Shown here one piece after another: positions 16,925-24,666 of a DNA stretch of 64,000 nt (within the stretch, counting starts at the first letter, position 1; each line of letters begins with the position of its first letter). Source of the DNA: Pseudacidovorax sp. (GTDB lineage: Bacteria; Pseudomonadota; Gammaproteobacteria; Burkholderiales; Burkholderiaceae_C); NCBI RefSeq assembly GCF_017991995.1, contig NZ_JAGOPN010000002.1, positions 124,001-188,000 on the forward strand. The letters run 5' to 3'. Under the pieces are notes generated by a model. It did no database searches. It saw nothing but the letters and a program-made list of their open reading frames with translations, and was not told the origin of the DNA. Both the position numbers and the translations under genes were made by a program.

Positions 16925-17489
16925 TGTCTTCGCGCCTTCGCCATGGCGCAACCACTTCGCGCACCGGGTGCTGCACAAGCTGGCGTTCGCGCTCGTGCTG
17001 GTGGTGAGCCTGGTGGCCAGCCTCTGGCCGCTGGCGCAGGACGGTGTCGTGCCGTCTTCGTCCCATGCCGCCTCGCCCGAATGGCCCGCCACCTGGGGCG
17101 GCGTGCCGTTGAGGCCGCAGGCGCTGGGCGAGGTGGAAGCCCGCTTCGTCCGCCACTTTCCCGGCCACATCGCCCGCTTCACCGACGGCCGGCAGGTGCT
17201 GGTGATGCGGCAGGTCGAGCGTCCCACGCGCCTGTTGCATCCGGCCGAGGACTGCTGGCGCGCGCTGGGCTACCGCATCCTCCAGGCCCGGCTCGAACAC
17301 GATGCGCGCGGCCGGCTGTGGCGCTGCTTCCACGCCGAGCGCGCGGGGAGCAGCACCCAGCGCGTGTGCGAGCGCATTGAGGATGCCGCCGGCCGATCTT
17401 TCACCGACACTTCCGCCTGGTACTGGGCCAGCTGGCGCACGAGCGCCGCCGGTCCCTGGACGGCGGTGACCGTGGTCTCGCCGCCATGA
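16911..17489 (+). CDS. EpsI-like exosortase-associated protein
   Basis: This 192-residue protein has one N-terminal membrane helix (LAFALVLVVSLVASLWPL) followed by an extracytoplasmic domain. Motifs VMRQVERPTRLLHPAEDCWR and ALGYRILQARLEHD resemble the EpsI domain that accompanies exosortases, either fused or as a separate gene. EpsI proteins are thought to assist export or sorting, but the reaction is not known. The start overlaps the exosortase gene. The conserved Pro-Glu-x-Cys-like core is PAEDCW here. Confidence 0.75.
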   Translation: MRWPDVFAPSPWRNHFAHRVLHKLAFALVLVVSLVASLWPLAQDGVVPSSSHAASPEWPATWGGVPLRPQALGEVEARFVRHFPGHIARFTDGRQVLVMRQVERPTRLLHPAEDCWRALGYRILQARLEHDARGRLWRCFHAERAGSSTQRVCERIEDAAGRSFTDTSAWYWASWRTSAAGPWTAVTVVSPP

Positions 17490-17516
17490 ACGACACGACA
17501 GACAACGGGACGCGAT

Positions 17517-18797
17517 GTGAACAAGGGGCTGCGTTTGCTGCTGTGGGGCCTGCTGGCCCTGCTGCTGACGGCAGCGGTGGCGGCCGTGGCGGTGGTGCGC
17601 ATCGCGCTCGCGCCGGCCAAGGACGAATGGGCGGTGGACTGGCGCGTCGGTCCCTTCACGGTGCCGGTGGGCGTGCCCACGGTGCTGCGGCTGGCCACCT
17701 CGTCCTGGATCGCGCCGCGACTGGACGGCCGCCGGCTGCAGACGGCCCAGGGCCCCATCGACCTGCACTGGGACGCCCCGCGTACGCAACTCGGCCTGCG
17801 CTGCGCGCCCTGTCGCCTCGGGCTCGCGGCGATGGGCTCGCAGCCGCTTCAGCTGACCGAGCTGCGCCTGACAGCACGGCGCGACGTGGATGTGCTGCGC
17901 GGCGAGCTCGACGCGGTGCCAGCCAGCGCGAGTACCGAAAGCCTGCACGGCCGCTGGCAGGGCCGGCTCACGCAGCGTGACCTGCACATCGATGCCAGCT
18001 TCGACGAGGCACCCATCGCGCGCTGGTATGCCGTGCTGGCCACGGGCCTGCCCGAGCTGGAGCGCGCCCGCATCGGCGGCACGGCGTCGGGCCGCCTGCA
18101 AGTGCAGCTGCCCTCGGGCACGCTGGGGCTGCAGCCGCGCATCAGCGGCTTCACCGTGGAGGGCCTGGGCACCGAGGCGCTGCTGAATGCGCGCAGCCAG
18201 TGCGGGCCTTCCGCCCAGCTCAAGGCCGACAGCTGGCTGGCCCGCGCGGTGATCGCGGCGGAGGACCAGCGCTTCTTCCAGCATCCCGGCTTCGACCTGA
18301 TCGAGCTGCAGGCCGCCTTCGACCGCAACCAGCACAAGGGTGCGGTCGAGCGCGGCGGCAGCACGCTCACCCAGCAGTTGGCCAAGGTGCTGGTGACCGG
18401 CAGCGAGCGCAGCCTGCAGCGCAAGCTGCGCGAATTGCTCTACGCGGTGGACATGGAGCAGCAGCTGGGCAAGGCGCGCATCCTGCAGCTGTACCTGGAC
18501 CATGCGCCCTGGGGCCGGGTCTGCGGCGCCGAGGCGGCAGCGCGCTTCTATTTCGGCCGCCCGGCGGCGCGGCTGGAGCCGGCGCAGGCGGTCTGGCTGG
18601 CGGCCATGCTGCATGCGCCCAGCGCCGCCGCCGAGCGCTGGCAGCGTGAGGGCAGCCTGGACCCGCAGCGCGTGCAGTGGGTGGCCGAGGGCATCCGCGG
18701 CATCAGCCGCGGCCAGCGAGAGGCCCTGCTGCGCAACGTGACGCAGGCGCGCTACCCCTGGCCGGGCAACCTGCCGCCCTCCCCGCCCGCGCGCTGA
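17517..18797 (+). CDS. Membrane-anchored monofunctional peptidoglycan glycosyltransferase (GT51) with extra N-terminal domain
   Basis: This 426-residue protein starts with a GTG (17517). An N-terminal helix is at residues 4-30, a beta-rich domain of about 190 residues follows that I do not recognise, and the C-terminus is a GT51 domain. GT51 motifs are AVIAAEDQRFFQHPGFD (catalytic Glu249), RGGSTLTQQLAKVL, RKLRELLYAVDMEQ and GAEAAARFYFGRPA. There is no transpeptidase domain. It should polymerise glycan strands at the membrane. MtgA is normally about 240 residues, so the N-terminal extension is unusual and may place the enzyme near the exosortase target. It is the last gene of the operon. Confidence 0.85.
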   Translation: MNKGLRLLLWGLLALLLTAAVAAVAVVRIALAPAKDEWAVDWRVGPFTVPVGVPTVLRLATSSWIAPRLDGRRLQTAQGPIDLHWDAPRTQLGLRCAPCRLGLAAMGSQPLQLTELRLTARRDVDVLRGELDAVPASASTESLHGRWQGRLTQRDLHIDASFDEAPIARWYAVLATGLPELERARIGGTASGRLQVQLPSGTLGLQPRISGFTVEGLGTEALLNARSQCGPSAQLKADSWLARAVIAAEDQRFFQHPGFDLIELQAAFDRNQHKGAVERGGSTLTQQLAKVLVTGSERSLQRKLRELLYAVDMEQQLGKARILQLYLDHAPWGRVCGAEAAARFYFGRPAARLEPAQAVWLAAMLHAPSAAAERWQREGSLDPQRVQWVAEGIRGISRGQREALLRNVTQARYPWPGNLPPSPPAR

Positions 18798-19036
18798 CTG
18801 AATGCCACGGCTGGGGGCCGCCCCCCGCGCCAGGCGCGGCGACGTAGGAACAATCCCACAGGCTGCCTGGCCTCATTGTTTCCTGATCGTGAACAGCACG
18901 TTCGGCAACGACCAGGGTTTTCCCTAGCTCAACGGTCCACAATTCATCTCACGGGCCAGCGATTGAACGCAGACCCGAAGCCGGTGGGGCAGGTGCCCCG
19001 CCCGCTCTGTTCAACGCTCTGCTTAGGAGAAAAATC

Positions 19037-19390
19037 ATGACCAAGACCTCGAAGATCATCGCCCTTGCCGCCCTGTCGTTCGCCGCCGTTGCCGGCGCCA
19101 GCGCCGAGGAATACCAAGGCGTCGTCGCCCCCGTGTCGGCCTTCAGCCGCGCCGAAGTGAACGCCCAGGCTGTGCAGGCCGCTCGCGCCGAGCAGAACCT
19201 GGAATACGTCGGCCAGCAGGTCGCCGTGGCCCCGGCCGCTCCCCGCAGCCGTGCCGCCGTGCAGGCCGAAGCCGTCGCCGCTGCCCACAGCCCGACCTGG
19301 AACCTGGACTCCAAGGCCTTCGTGAACAGCACCATCCCGGCCCAGTACACCCAGGGCAGCCTGTCCGTCTACCGCAAGGCCGGCCTGTAA
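19037..19390 (+). CDS. Secreted small helical protein, DUF4148-like
   Basis: This 117-residue protein has a signal peptide (residues 1-23, cut after GASA). A mature domain follows with two copies of a helical motif: SRAEVNAQAVQAARAE and SRAAVQAEAVAAAHS. DUF4148 proteins of Burkholderiales share this Ser-Arg-Ala/Asp-Val-x-Ala pattern; their function is unknown. A strong ribosome site, aggag, precedes the ATG. It is preceded by a 239-bp gap without any recognised feature and followed by a long untranslated region and a terminator. It is probably periplasmic and abundant, judging by the strong signals. Confidence 0.75.
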   Translation: MTKTSKIIALAALSFAAVAGASAEEYQGVVAPVSAFSRAEVNAQAVQAARAEQNLEYVGQQVAVAPAAPRSRAAVQAEAVAAAHSPTWNLDSKAFVNSTIPAQYTQGSLSVYRKAGL

Positions 19391-19564
19391 TCAGGCCGCC
19401 ACGCCACGCCGTGCGATTCCTGAGGGATCGGCCGTGCGTGGCGAACCCCCGGCAGAACGGGATGGAGGCGGACCGGGCCTGACACCGGGTTCGTCTTCGT
19501 CCCCTCAGGCGGGCACCGCCTGTGAAAGAGGTCCGGGATGGGGCCTGGGAGGCGCCTGACTGCA
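19391..19564 (+). other. Structured 3' untranslated region, possible sRNA source
   Basis: The 174 bp between the stop of the secreted protein and its terminator can fold into several hairpins, for example aggcgg-gca-ccgcct near 19507-19521 and gccacgcc...cgtgcgtggc near 19397-19442. It holds no credible gene. A 3'-UTR-derived small RNA ending at the terminator is possible, without direct proof. Confidence 0.35.
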
Positions 19565-19593
19565 GCCGGCACGTGAAAGCGTGCCGGCTTTTT
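19565..19593 (+). terminator. Intrinsic terminator
   Basis: A perfect 9-bp stem, gccggcacg / cgtgccggc, with a tgaaag loop and five T residues ends the transcript of the secreted helical protein. Confidence 0.92.
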
Positions 19594-19711
19594 CGTTGTG
19601 GGCAAGGCCTCGGTGAGCAGCCGGCGGGGCCGGCGGCAGGAAGCGGCAGGCGCGGGGCGCACGACAATGCCGACCGACCCCTTTCCTCCCCTCCTTCTCA
19701 CGGCACCCCTC

Positions 19712-20527
19712 ATGAAAGTCCTGTTCCTCGGCTACGGCAACATGGGCCGCGCCCTCGGCGAGGCCTGGCGCGACAGCGGTCGCGTCCAGACCCTGCTGGC
19801 CATCGATCCCGCGCCTCTGCCTGAAGGCGCTGCGCCGGTACCCGGCCGGCATGCCAGCGTGCAGTCGCTGCAATCGGCGGGCGATGCGGCGGGCGGTGTC
19901 GACCTGGTGGTCGTGGCCGTCAAGCCGGCCATGGCGGCCGACGCCTTGCGCGCCCTGCCCGCCGACTGGCTGGCCCAGGCCGTGGTGGTGAGCGTGGCCG
20001 CCGGTGTCACCGTCGCCACGCTCGAAGCAGCCCTGCCCCTGGGCACGCCGGTCATCCGCGTCATGCCCAACACACCGGCCATGCTGCGCGCCGGTTGCAC
20101 CGGCCTTTACGCCGCGCCCGGCGTGGACGAGGCCCGGCGCGAGCAGGTCGGCGCCCTGTTCGCCACCGTGGGCAGCGCGCATTGGGTGGACCAGGAATCG
20201 CACATCGACCTCGTCACCGCCATCAGCGGCAGCGGTCCGGCCTACTATCACCTGTTCAGCGAGGCGCTGGCGCAGGCCGGCTTGGCGCTCGGCCTGTCGC
20301 CCGAACTGGCCCGTGCCCTGGCGGCCGACACGGCCTGGGGCGCCGCCGCGCTGCAGCACCAGCCGGATGCCGACTTCGCGGCATTGCGCCGAGCCGTCAC
20401 TTCGCCCAACGGCACCACGGCCGCGGCCATCGCCGTGTTCGAAGAGGGCGAGGCGCTGCGGGTGCTGGTGAAGAAGGCGGCCGAGGCGGCGCACCGGCGC
20501 GCCGTCGAACTCTCGGCGGGCGGCTGA
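19712..20527 (+). CDS. proC: Pyrroline-5-carboxylate reductase
   Basis: This 271-residue cytosolic enzyme makes L-proline from 1-pyrroline-5-carboxylate with NAD(P)H, the last step of proline synthesis. It starts MKVLFLGYGNMGRALGEAW, with the Rossmann motif GYGNMG. Family motifs VIRVMPNTPAMLRAG, AISGSGPAYYHLFSEAL and VTSPNGTTAAAIAVFE follow in order. The usual SPGGTT reads SPNGTT here, a minor change. The ATG at 19712 begins the conserved strand; a longer frame upstream is not conserved-looking. It lies alone between a terminator and a convergent gene. Confidence 0.95.
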   Translation: MKVLFLGYGNMGRALGEAWRDSGRVQTLLAIDPAPLPEGAAPVPGRHASVQSLQSAGDAAGGVDLVVVAVKPAMAADALRALPADWLAQAVVVSVAAGVTVATLEAALPLGTPVIRVMPNTPAMLRAGCTGLYAAPGVDEARREQVGALFATVGSAHWVDQESHIDLVTAISGSGPAYYHLFSEALAQAGLALGLSPELARALAADTAWGAAALQHQPDADFAALRRAVTSPNGTTAAAIAVFEEGEALRVLVKKAAEAAHRRAVELSAGG

Positions 20528-20624
20528 GCGCGCGTCTGCGCTGCGGCTCGCGACTTCGGCTATTGCTTCGGTTGCGGCATGCGGATGGCCCGCAGACCGT
20601 GGGCTGAAAGCGAACGCCGGACGC

Positions 20625-21425
20625 TCAGGCTGCGCGCCGCGCCAGGAAGTCCAGCACCGCCGCGTTGAACGCCCGCGGCTGTTCGAAGTAGGCCGAGTGC
20701 CCCGCATCGGCCACCACCACCAGTTCGCTGCCGGCCACCCGTTCGTGGAATTCGCGGGCCACGGCCACCGGCACGATCGGATCCTGGTCGCCCACCAGGA
20801 AGAGCGTGGGGCAGGCCAACGCGTCCAGCGCCGCCAGCGGAATCAGCCGGTCCGGCGCCATCAGACCCTGCAGCGCCGCACCCCAGTCGGCGGCGGGAAT
20901 CGAATGGGCGCTGGGGTTGAAGTGGTTGATCTGCGCGTAGAGCGCGGCCTTTTCCGGCTCATGGTCCAGGAACCAGCGGCCCAGCGAACGCTGCTCGATG
21001 CTCACCGCCTTCTGCGACAGCTGGCGCGTGGCCAGGATGTCCAGCAGCACGGGATGGTCCACCGCCATCGACGTGTCGCAGGCCGCGAAGGCTGCCACCC
21101 GCCCGGGATGCGAGAGGGCGAGCTTCAGCCCGATCATGCCGCCGAGCGACTGGCCCACCAGCCTCACACGGTCGATGCCCTCGTGGTCGAGGATGGCGAT
21201 CACGTCGTCCACGAACAGCCCAAGGTCGAATTCCGCCAGCGGCGCGGCCGAGCGGCCGAAGCAGCGGATGTCCATCGTCAGGCAGCTGTAGCGGGACGCG
21301 AACGCGGGCAGCTGTTGCCACCAGGTGGCGGCATTGGAGCCGGCGCCATGGCAGAACAGCATGGCCGGGCCGTCGCCCTGGCGTTCGTAGTAGATGGCGC
21401 GGCCGTGGGAAGTGACGAAGGGCAT
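20625..21425 (-). CDS. Alpha/beta hydrolase (3-oxoadipate enol-lactonase-like)
   Basis: This 266-residue cytosolic hydrolase has the oxyanion motif CHGAGSNAATWW and the nucleophile elbow GQSLGG. The acid is in LVGDQDPIVP and the catalytic His in ADAGHSAYFEQP. Overall order and length fit the PcaD/BioH-like group; the substrate cannot be determined. It is 25 bp downstream of a Bug receptor gene, so the two are probably one operon. A divergent LysR regulator faces it. The hydrolase could act on an ester or lactone that the receptor binds. Confidence 0.85.
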   Translation of the reverse strand: MPFVTSHGRAIYYERQGDGPAMLFCHGAGSNAATWWQQLPAFASRYSCLTMDIRCFGRSAAPLAEFDLGLFVDDVIAILDHEGIDRVRLVGQSLGGMIGLKLALSHPGRVAAFAACDTSMAVDHPVLLDILATRQLSQKAVSIEQRSLGRWFLDHEPEKAALYAQINHFNPSAHSIPAADWGAALQGLMAPDRLIPLAALDALACPTLFLVGDQDPIVPVAVAREFHERVAGSELVVVADAGHSAYFEQPRAFNAAVLDFLARRAA

Positions 21426-21450
21426 GGTCGGAAAGGCGAAGGGAGGAGGC

Positions 21451-22440
21451 TCAGTTGGCCTTGAGGTTCAGGCTGCGGACCAGCTGGCCCCAGCGTTCGG
21501 TATCGCTGCGCACCAGCTGCGCGTACTGTTCCGGCGTGGTGGACAGCGCGGTCATGCCCTCGAACTCCAGCTGCTTGCGTGTTGTCGGGTCGGCCTGCGC
21601 GGCCGCGAGTGCGGCATGCAACCGGCGCACGATCGGCGCGGGCGTGCCCTTGGGCGCGGACAGACCGATCCAGGCGCTGATCGTCAGCTGCGGATAACCC
21701 AGTTCGGCGAAGGTGGGCACCTGCGGCGCCAGCGGGCTGCGCTGCGCGCTGGAGACCGCCAGCACCTTGAGCTTGCCCGCCTGCACCGGAGCCAGCGCGC
21801 TGTTCAACGGAATCACGGTCAGCGGCACCACGCCCGCCAGCACGTCCTGCAGGGCGGGTGCGCCGCCCTTGTAGGGCACATGCGTCAGCTTCACGCCCGT
21901 GGCGCGCTGCAACTGCTCCATCACCAGGTGGCCGGTGCTGCCGGCACCCGAGCTGGCGTAGTCGAACTTGCCGGGCTCGCGCCTGGCCTGCTGCAGGAGG
22001 TCGGCGAAGTCCTTGACGCCGGCGTCGGGCCGCACCACCAGCCACTGCGCACCTTCGCCGATGGTGCCGATGTGCTCGAAGTCGCGCACGATGTCGAAGC
22101 CGATGCCGTCGTACATGGACTGGGCGATGGTGTTGAGCATGCCGGTGGCCACCAGCGTGTAGCCGTCCGGCGGCGCCGCGGCGGCCATCTGCGTGCCGAC
22201 GATGTTGCCGGCACTGGTCTTGTTGTCGATCACCACCGGCTGCTTCAGCACCTGGCTCATGTGCTGGGCCAGCGGTCGGATGGTGCGGTCATAGGGGCCC
22301 CCGGCCGGGGCCGGCACGATGATGCGGATGGGGCGGCTGGGCCAGTCGGCGCTGCCCTGGGCCTGCGCCGTGGTGGCCGTGGCGAGCAGGGCGCCCAGCG
22401 TGGCGAGCGCGCGCCGGCGATCGAAGGAATGCATGGTCAT
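21451..22440 (-). CDS. Bug family periplasmic solute receptor (TctC-like)
   Basis: This 329-residue protein has a signal peptide (RRRALATLGALLATATTAQA, possibly Tat because of the Arg triplet). It carries the Bug signatures PSRPIRIIVPAPAGGPYD, TSAGNIVGTQMAA and THVPYKGGAPALQDVLAG. Bug proteins bind carboxylic acids and similar ligands in the periplasm. No TctA/TctB membrane genes are nearby, so this is an orphan receptor, as is common in Burkholderiales. ATG 22440 has a good ribosome site, aggagac; another ATG lies 2 codons on. It is transcribed with the hydrolase, opposite a LysR gene. Confidence 0.92.
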   Translation of the reverse strand: MTMHSFDRRRALATLGALLATATTAQAQGSADWPSRPIRIIVPAPAGGPYDRTIRPLAQHMSQVLKQPVVIDNKTSAGNIVGTQMAAAAPPDGYTLVATGMLNTIAQSMYDGIGFDIVRDFEHIGTIGEGAQWLVVRPDAGVKDFADLLQQARREPGKFDYASSGAGSTGHLVMEQLQRATGVKLTHVPYKGGAPALQDVLAGVVPLTVIPLNSALAPVQAGKLKVLAVSSAQRSPLAPQVPTFAELGYPQLTISAWIGLSAPKGTPAPIVRRLHAALAAAQADPTTRKQLEFEGMTALSTTPEQYAQLVRSDTERWGQLVRSLNLKAN

Positions 22441-22515
22441 GTCTCCTGGGATGGCGCGTGAACGCGCTCGTGTGTCTGCGGATCGAGCCGGCATCTTCAT
22501 CGTCCCAGCGATCAG

Positions 22516-22542
22516 TGACCAATTAAATCGGGTGGCTGGTCA
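22516..22542. promoter_or_regulatory. Probable LysR operator between divergent genes
   Basis: tgacca (22516-22521) and tggtca (22537-22542) form a dyad with a 15-bp AT-containing spacer in the 119-bp gap between the Bug gene and its divergent LysR gene. Position and symmetry suit a LysR binding site. Confidence 0.5.
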
Positions 22543-22559
22543 TTAGACTTTGCGATGGC

Positions 22560-23540
22560 ATGACCCCTCCACCTCCGGCTTCCACCCTGCTCAATCGCCT
22601 GCTTTCCCGCGGCAAGTTCCGCCATGTGCAGGTGTTGCTCCAGCTGGCCGAACTGGGCAGCGTGCAGCGCACGGCCGATGCCATCGGCATGACGCAGTCC
22701 GCCGTCACCCAGACGCTGGCTTATCTGGAACGGCTTCTCGACGTGCGCCTGTTCGAGCGCCACGCCCGCGGCGTGCGGCCCACGCCCGCCTGCACCGACC
22801 TGCTGCCCGTGGCCCGTCAGCTGATGCTGGGCATGGCCGACGTGGCGGGCGCGGTGGATGCGCGGCGGCGCCAGGGCCTGGGCTTCGTGCGGGTGCTCGC
22901 GTCGGTCTCCGCCATCCACGGCGTGCTGGTGGATGCGCTGCCCGCGTTCGCGCAGGCGCAGCCGGCCATCCGGGTGCAGCTGGCCGAGGCCGAGGGCGAG
23001 GACCAGTTGCTGGCCATCGCCCGTGCCGAGGTCGATCTGGTGGTCTGCCGCCGGCCGGGGGCCATGCCGCAGGGCTGGGAATTCCATGCGTTGCGCAAGG
23101 ACCGCTTTGCCGTGGTCTGCCGCGCGGACCATCCGCTGCTGGCCGATCCCGCCGTCCCTGGCGGCTCACCCGCGGCCGGTCTGCCGGCCGACCAGGCCTG
23201 GGCAGCGCTCGCGGCCCATCCCTGGCTGCTGCTGCCTGCCGGCGTGGCCGCGCGGGGGCATTTCGACGCGCTGTGCGAGCGCTTCGGCCGCACGCCGCCG
23301 ATCTATCCGGTCAGCACCCGCTCGCTGCCGCTCATGGGCTGGCTGTTGCGCCACCAGCCGCTGCTGGCACTGCTGCCGTTGAACCTGGCGCGGCCCTGGC
23401 TGGCCACCGGTGAGCTGCGCGAGCTGCCGCTGGCCGACATGGCCGCCATCGAGCCCATCGGCCTCCTGCAGCCACAGTCGGGCATGGGTGAGGCGGCCTC
23501 GGCGCTCAGCGACTTCCTGCGCGGGCGCGTGGACGGCTGA
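22560..23540 (+). CDS. LysR-family transcriptional regulator
   Basis: This 326-residue regulator has an N-terminal winged helix (LLQLAELGSVQRTADAIGMT, QSAVTQTLAYLERLL) and a C-terminal periplasmic-binding-like effector domain beginning around residue 105. It is divergent from the Bug receptor and hydrolase genes, which it probably controls in response to their substrate. The ATG at 22560 is used because the earlier ATG at 22555 hits a stop after two codons. Confidence 0.9.
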   Translation: MTPPPPASTLLNRLLSRGKFRHVQVLLQLAELGSVQRTADAIGMTQSAVTQTLAYLERLLDVRLFERHARGVRPTPACTDLLPVARQLMLGMADVAGAVDARRRQGLGFVRVLASVSAIHGVLVDALPAFAQAQPAIRVQLAEAEGEDQLLAIARAEVDLVVCRRPGAMPQGWEFHALRKDRFAVVCRADHPLLADPAVPGGSPAAGLPADQAWAALAAHPWLLLPAGVAARGHFDALCERFGRTPPIYPVSTRSLPLMGWLLRHQPLLALLPLNLARPWLATGELRELPLADMAAIEPIGLLQPQSGMGEAASALSDFLRGRVDG

Positions 23541-23558
23541 GCGATCGCAGCCTGCCTC

Positions 23559-24458
23559 TCAGCCTGCCGCCTGCGCCACCAGCCACTGCCGGAACAAGGC
23601 CAGCGCCGGCCGCGCATCGTCCACCGCCGGCTCCACCAGGTAGTGGCTGCGTTCGCCGCGCAGCGGACGCGGGCAGGCGATGGCCAGTTCGCCGCGGGCC
23701 AGTTCGGCTTCGATCAGCAGCGGCGGCAGCAGCGCGATGCCCAGCCCGTGCGCTGCCGCCACCGCCAGCATCGAGAAGAGCTCGTAGCGCGGCCCGGCGC
23801 CGCCGCGCGGGTTGTCCACGCCCTGCGCCTCGAACCACTGCCGCCAGCCGTCGGGCCGGGTGCTCTGCTGCAGCAGCGGCAGGCGCGCCACCTGCGCGGG
23901 CGTGAGGGCGGCGCGGCCGTCCATCAGCGCGGGACAGCACACCGGCACCACCTCCTCGTGCCGCAGCAGCGTGTGGCGCGTGCCGGCCCAGGTCGCGGCC
24001 TGCTGCGGCGTGCCGGTGTAGAGCGCGGCATCGAAGGGCGTGTCGTTGAAGAGGAAGGGCCTGGTCTGCGTCTCGATGTGGACGGTGATGTCCGGATGCG
24101 CCTTCGCCAGCAGCGGCAGCCGCGGGATCAGCCAGCGCGTGGCCAGCGTTGGCACCGCCGCCAGCTGCAGCGAACCGCCCGCGCCCTGGCGGGCCATGGC
24201 GTCGAGGGTGTCGCGCTCCATGGCGTCGAGCTGGCGGCGGATCTGCCGCGCATAGTCGGCACCGGCCGCCGTGAGCTGCACGCCGTGGCGGGTGCGGCGG
24301 AACAGCGCGAGGCCCATGAAGGCCTCCAGCGCGCCGATCTGGCGCGAGACGGCGCTCTGCGTCAGAGCCAGCTCTTCGGCGGCGCGGGTGTAGCTCTCGT
24401 GCCGGGCCGCGGCCTCGAAGCAGGCCAGCGCCTGGGTGGAGGGGATCTTGCGTCGCAT
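23559..24458 (-). CDS. LysR-family regulator of the glutaryl-CoA genes (GcvA-like)
   Basis: This 299-residue protein starts MRRKIPSTQALACFEAAARH, then YTRAAEELALTQSAVSRQIG, the winged helix of the GcvA group of LysR proteins. The effector domain follows (LQLAAVPTLATRWLIPRLP). It is divergent from gcdH and its CoA-transferase, a gene order seen in many Burkholderiales. It probably activates them when glutarate or glutaryl-CoA is present. The convergent LysR gene next to it ends 18 bp away. Confidence 0.9.
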   Translation of the reverse strand: MRRKIPSTQALACFEAAARHESYTRAAEELALTQSAVSRQIGALEAFMGLALFRRTRHGVQLTAAGADYARQIRRQLDAMERDTLDAMARQGAGGSLQLAAVPTLATRWLIPRLPLLAKAHPDITVHIETQTRPFLFNDTPFDAALYTGTPQQAATWAGTRHTLLRHEEVVPVCCPALMDGRAALTPAQVARLPLLQQSTRPDGWRQWFEAQGVDNPRGGAGPRYELFSMLAVAAAHGLGIALLPPLLIEAELARGELAIACPRPLRGERSHYLVEPAVDDARPALALFRQWLVAQAAG

Positions 24459-24547
24459 GGTCCAGTTCAACGGTGAAGGTATGCCGTCGCTACATAGTTG
24501 ATGGCCACCTGTCGCCTTGGACCATCTGCGGCGCATTGTCGCCAGAT

Positions 24548-24562
24548 ATGCCCAATACGCAT
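24548..24562. promoter_or_regulatory. LysR-type T-N11-A motif upstream of gcdH
   Basis: atgcccaatacgcat is a dyad (atgc-N7-gcat) that contains the T-N11-A pattern of LysR sites, in the 208-bp gap between the LysR gene and gcdH. The remainder of this gap shows no clear -10 or -35 element. Confidence 0.45.
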
Positions 24563-24666
24563 GCCTGGGTGCCGATTTCTCGTTTGCGCCGCCATTGGCG
24601 CCGGGCGTACGATGCCTCGCATCCCCCGCAACCTGCAGCCGCTCACGCGCACGGAGACCGCACGCC

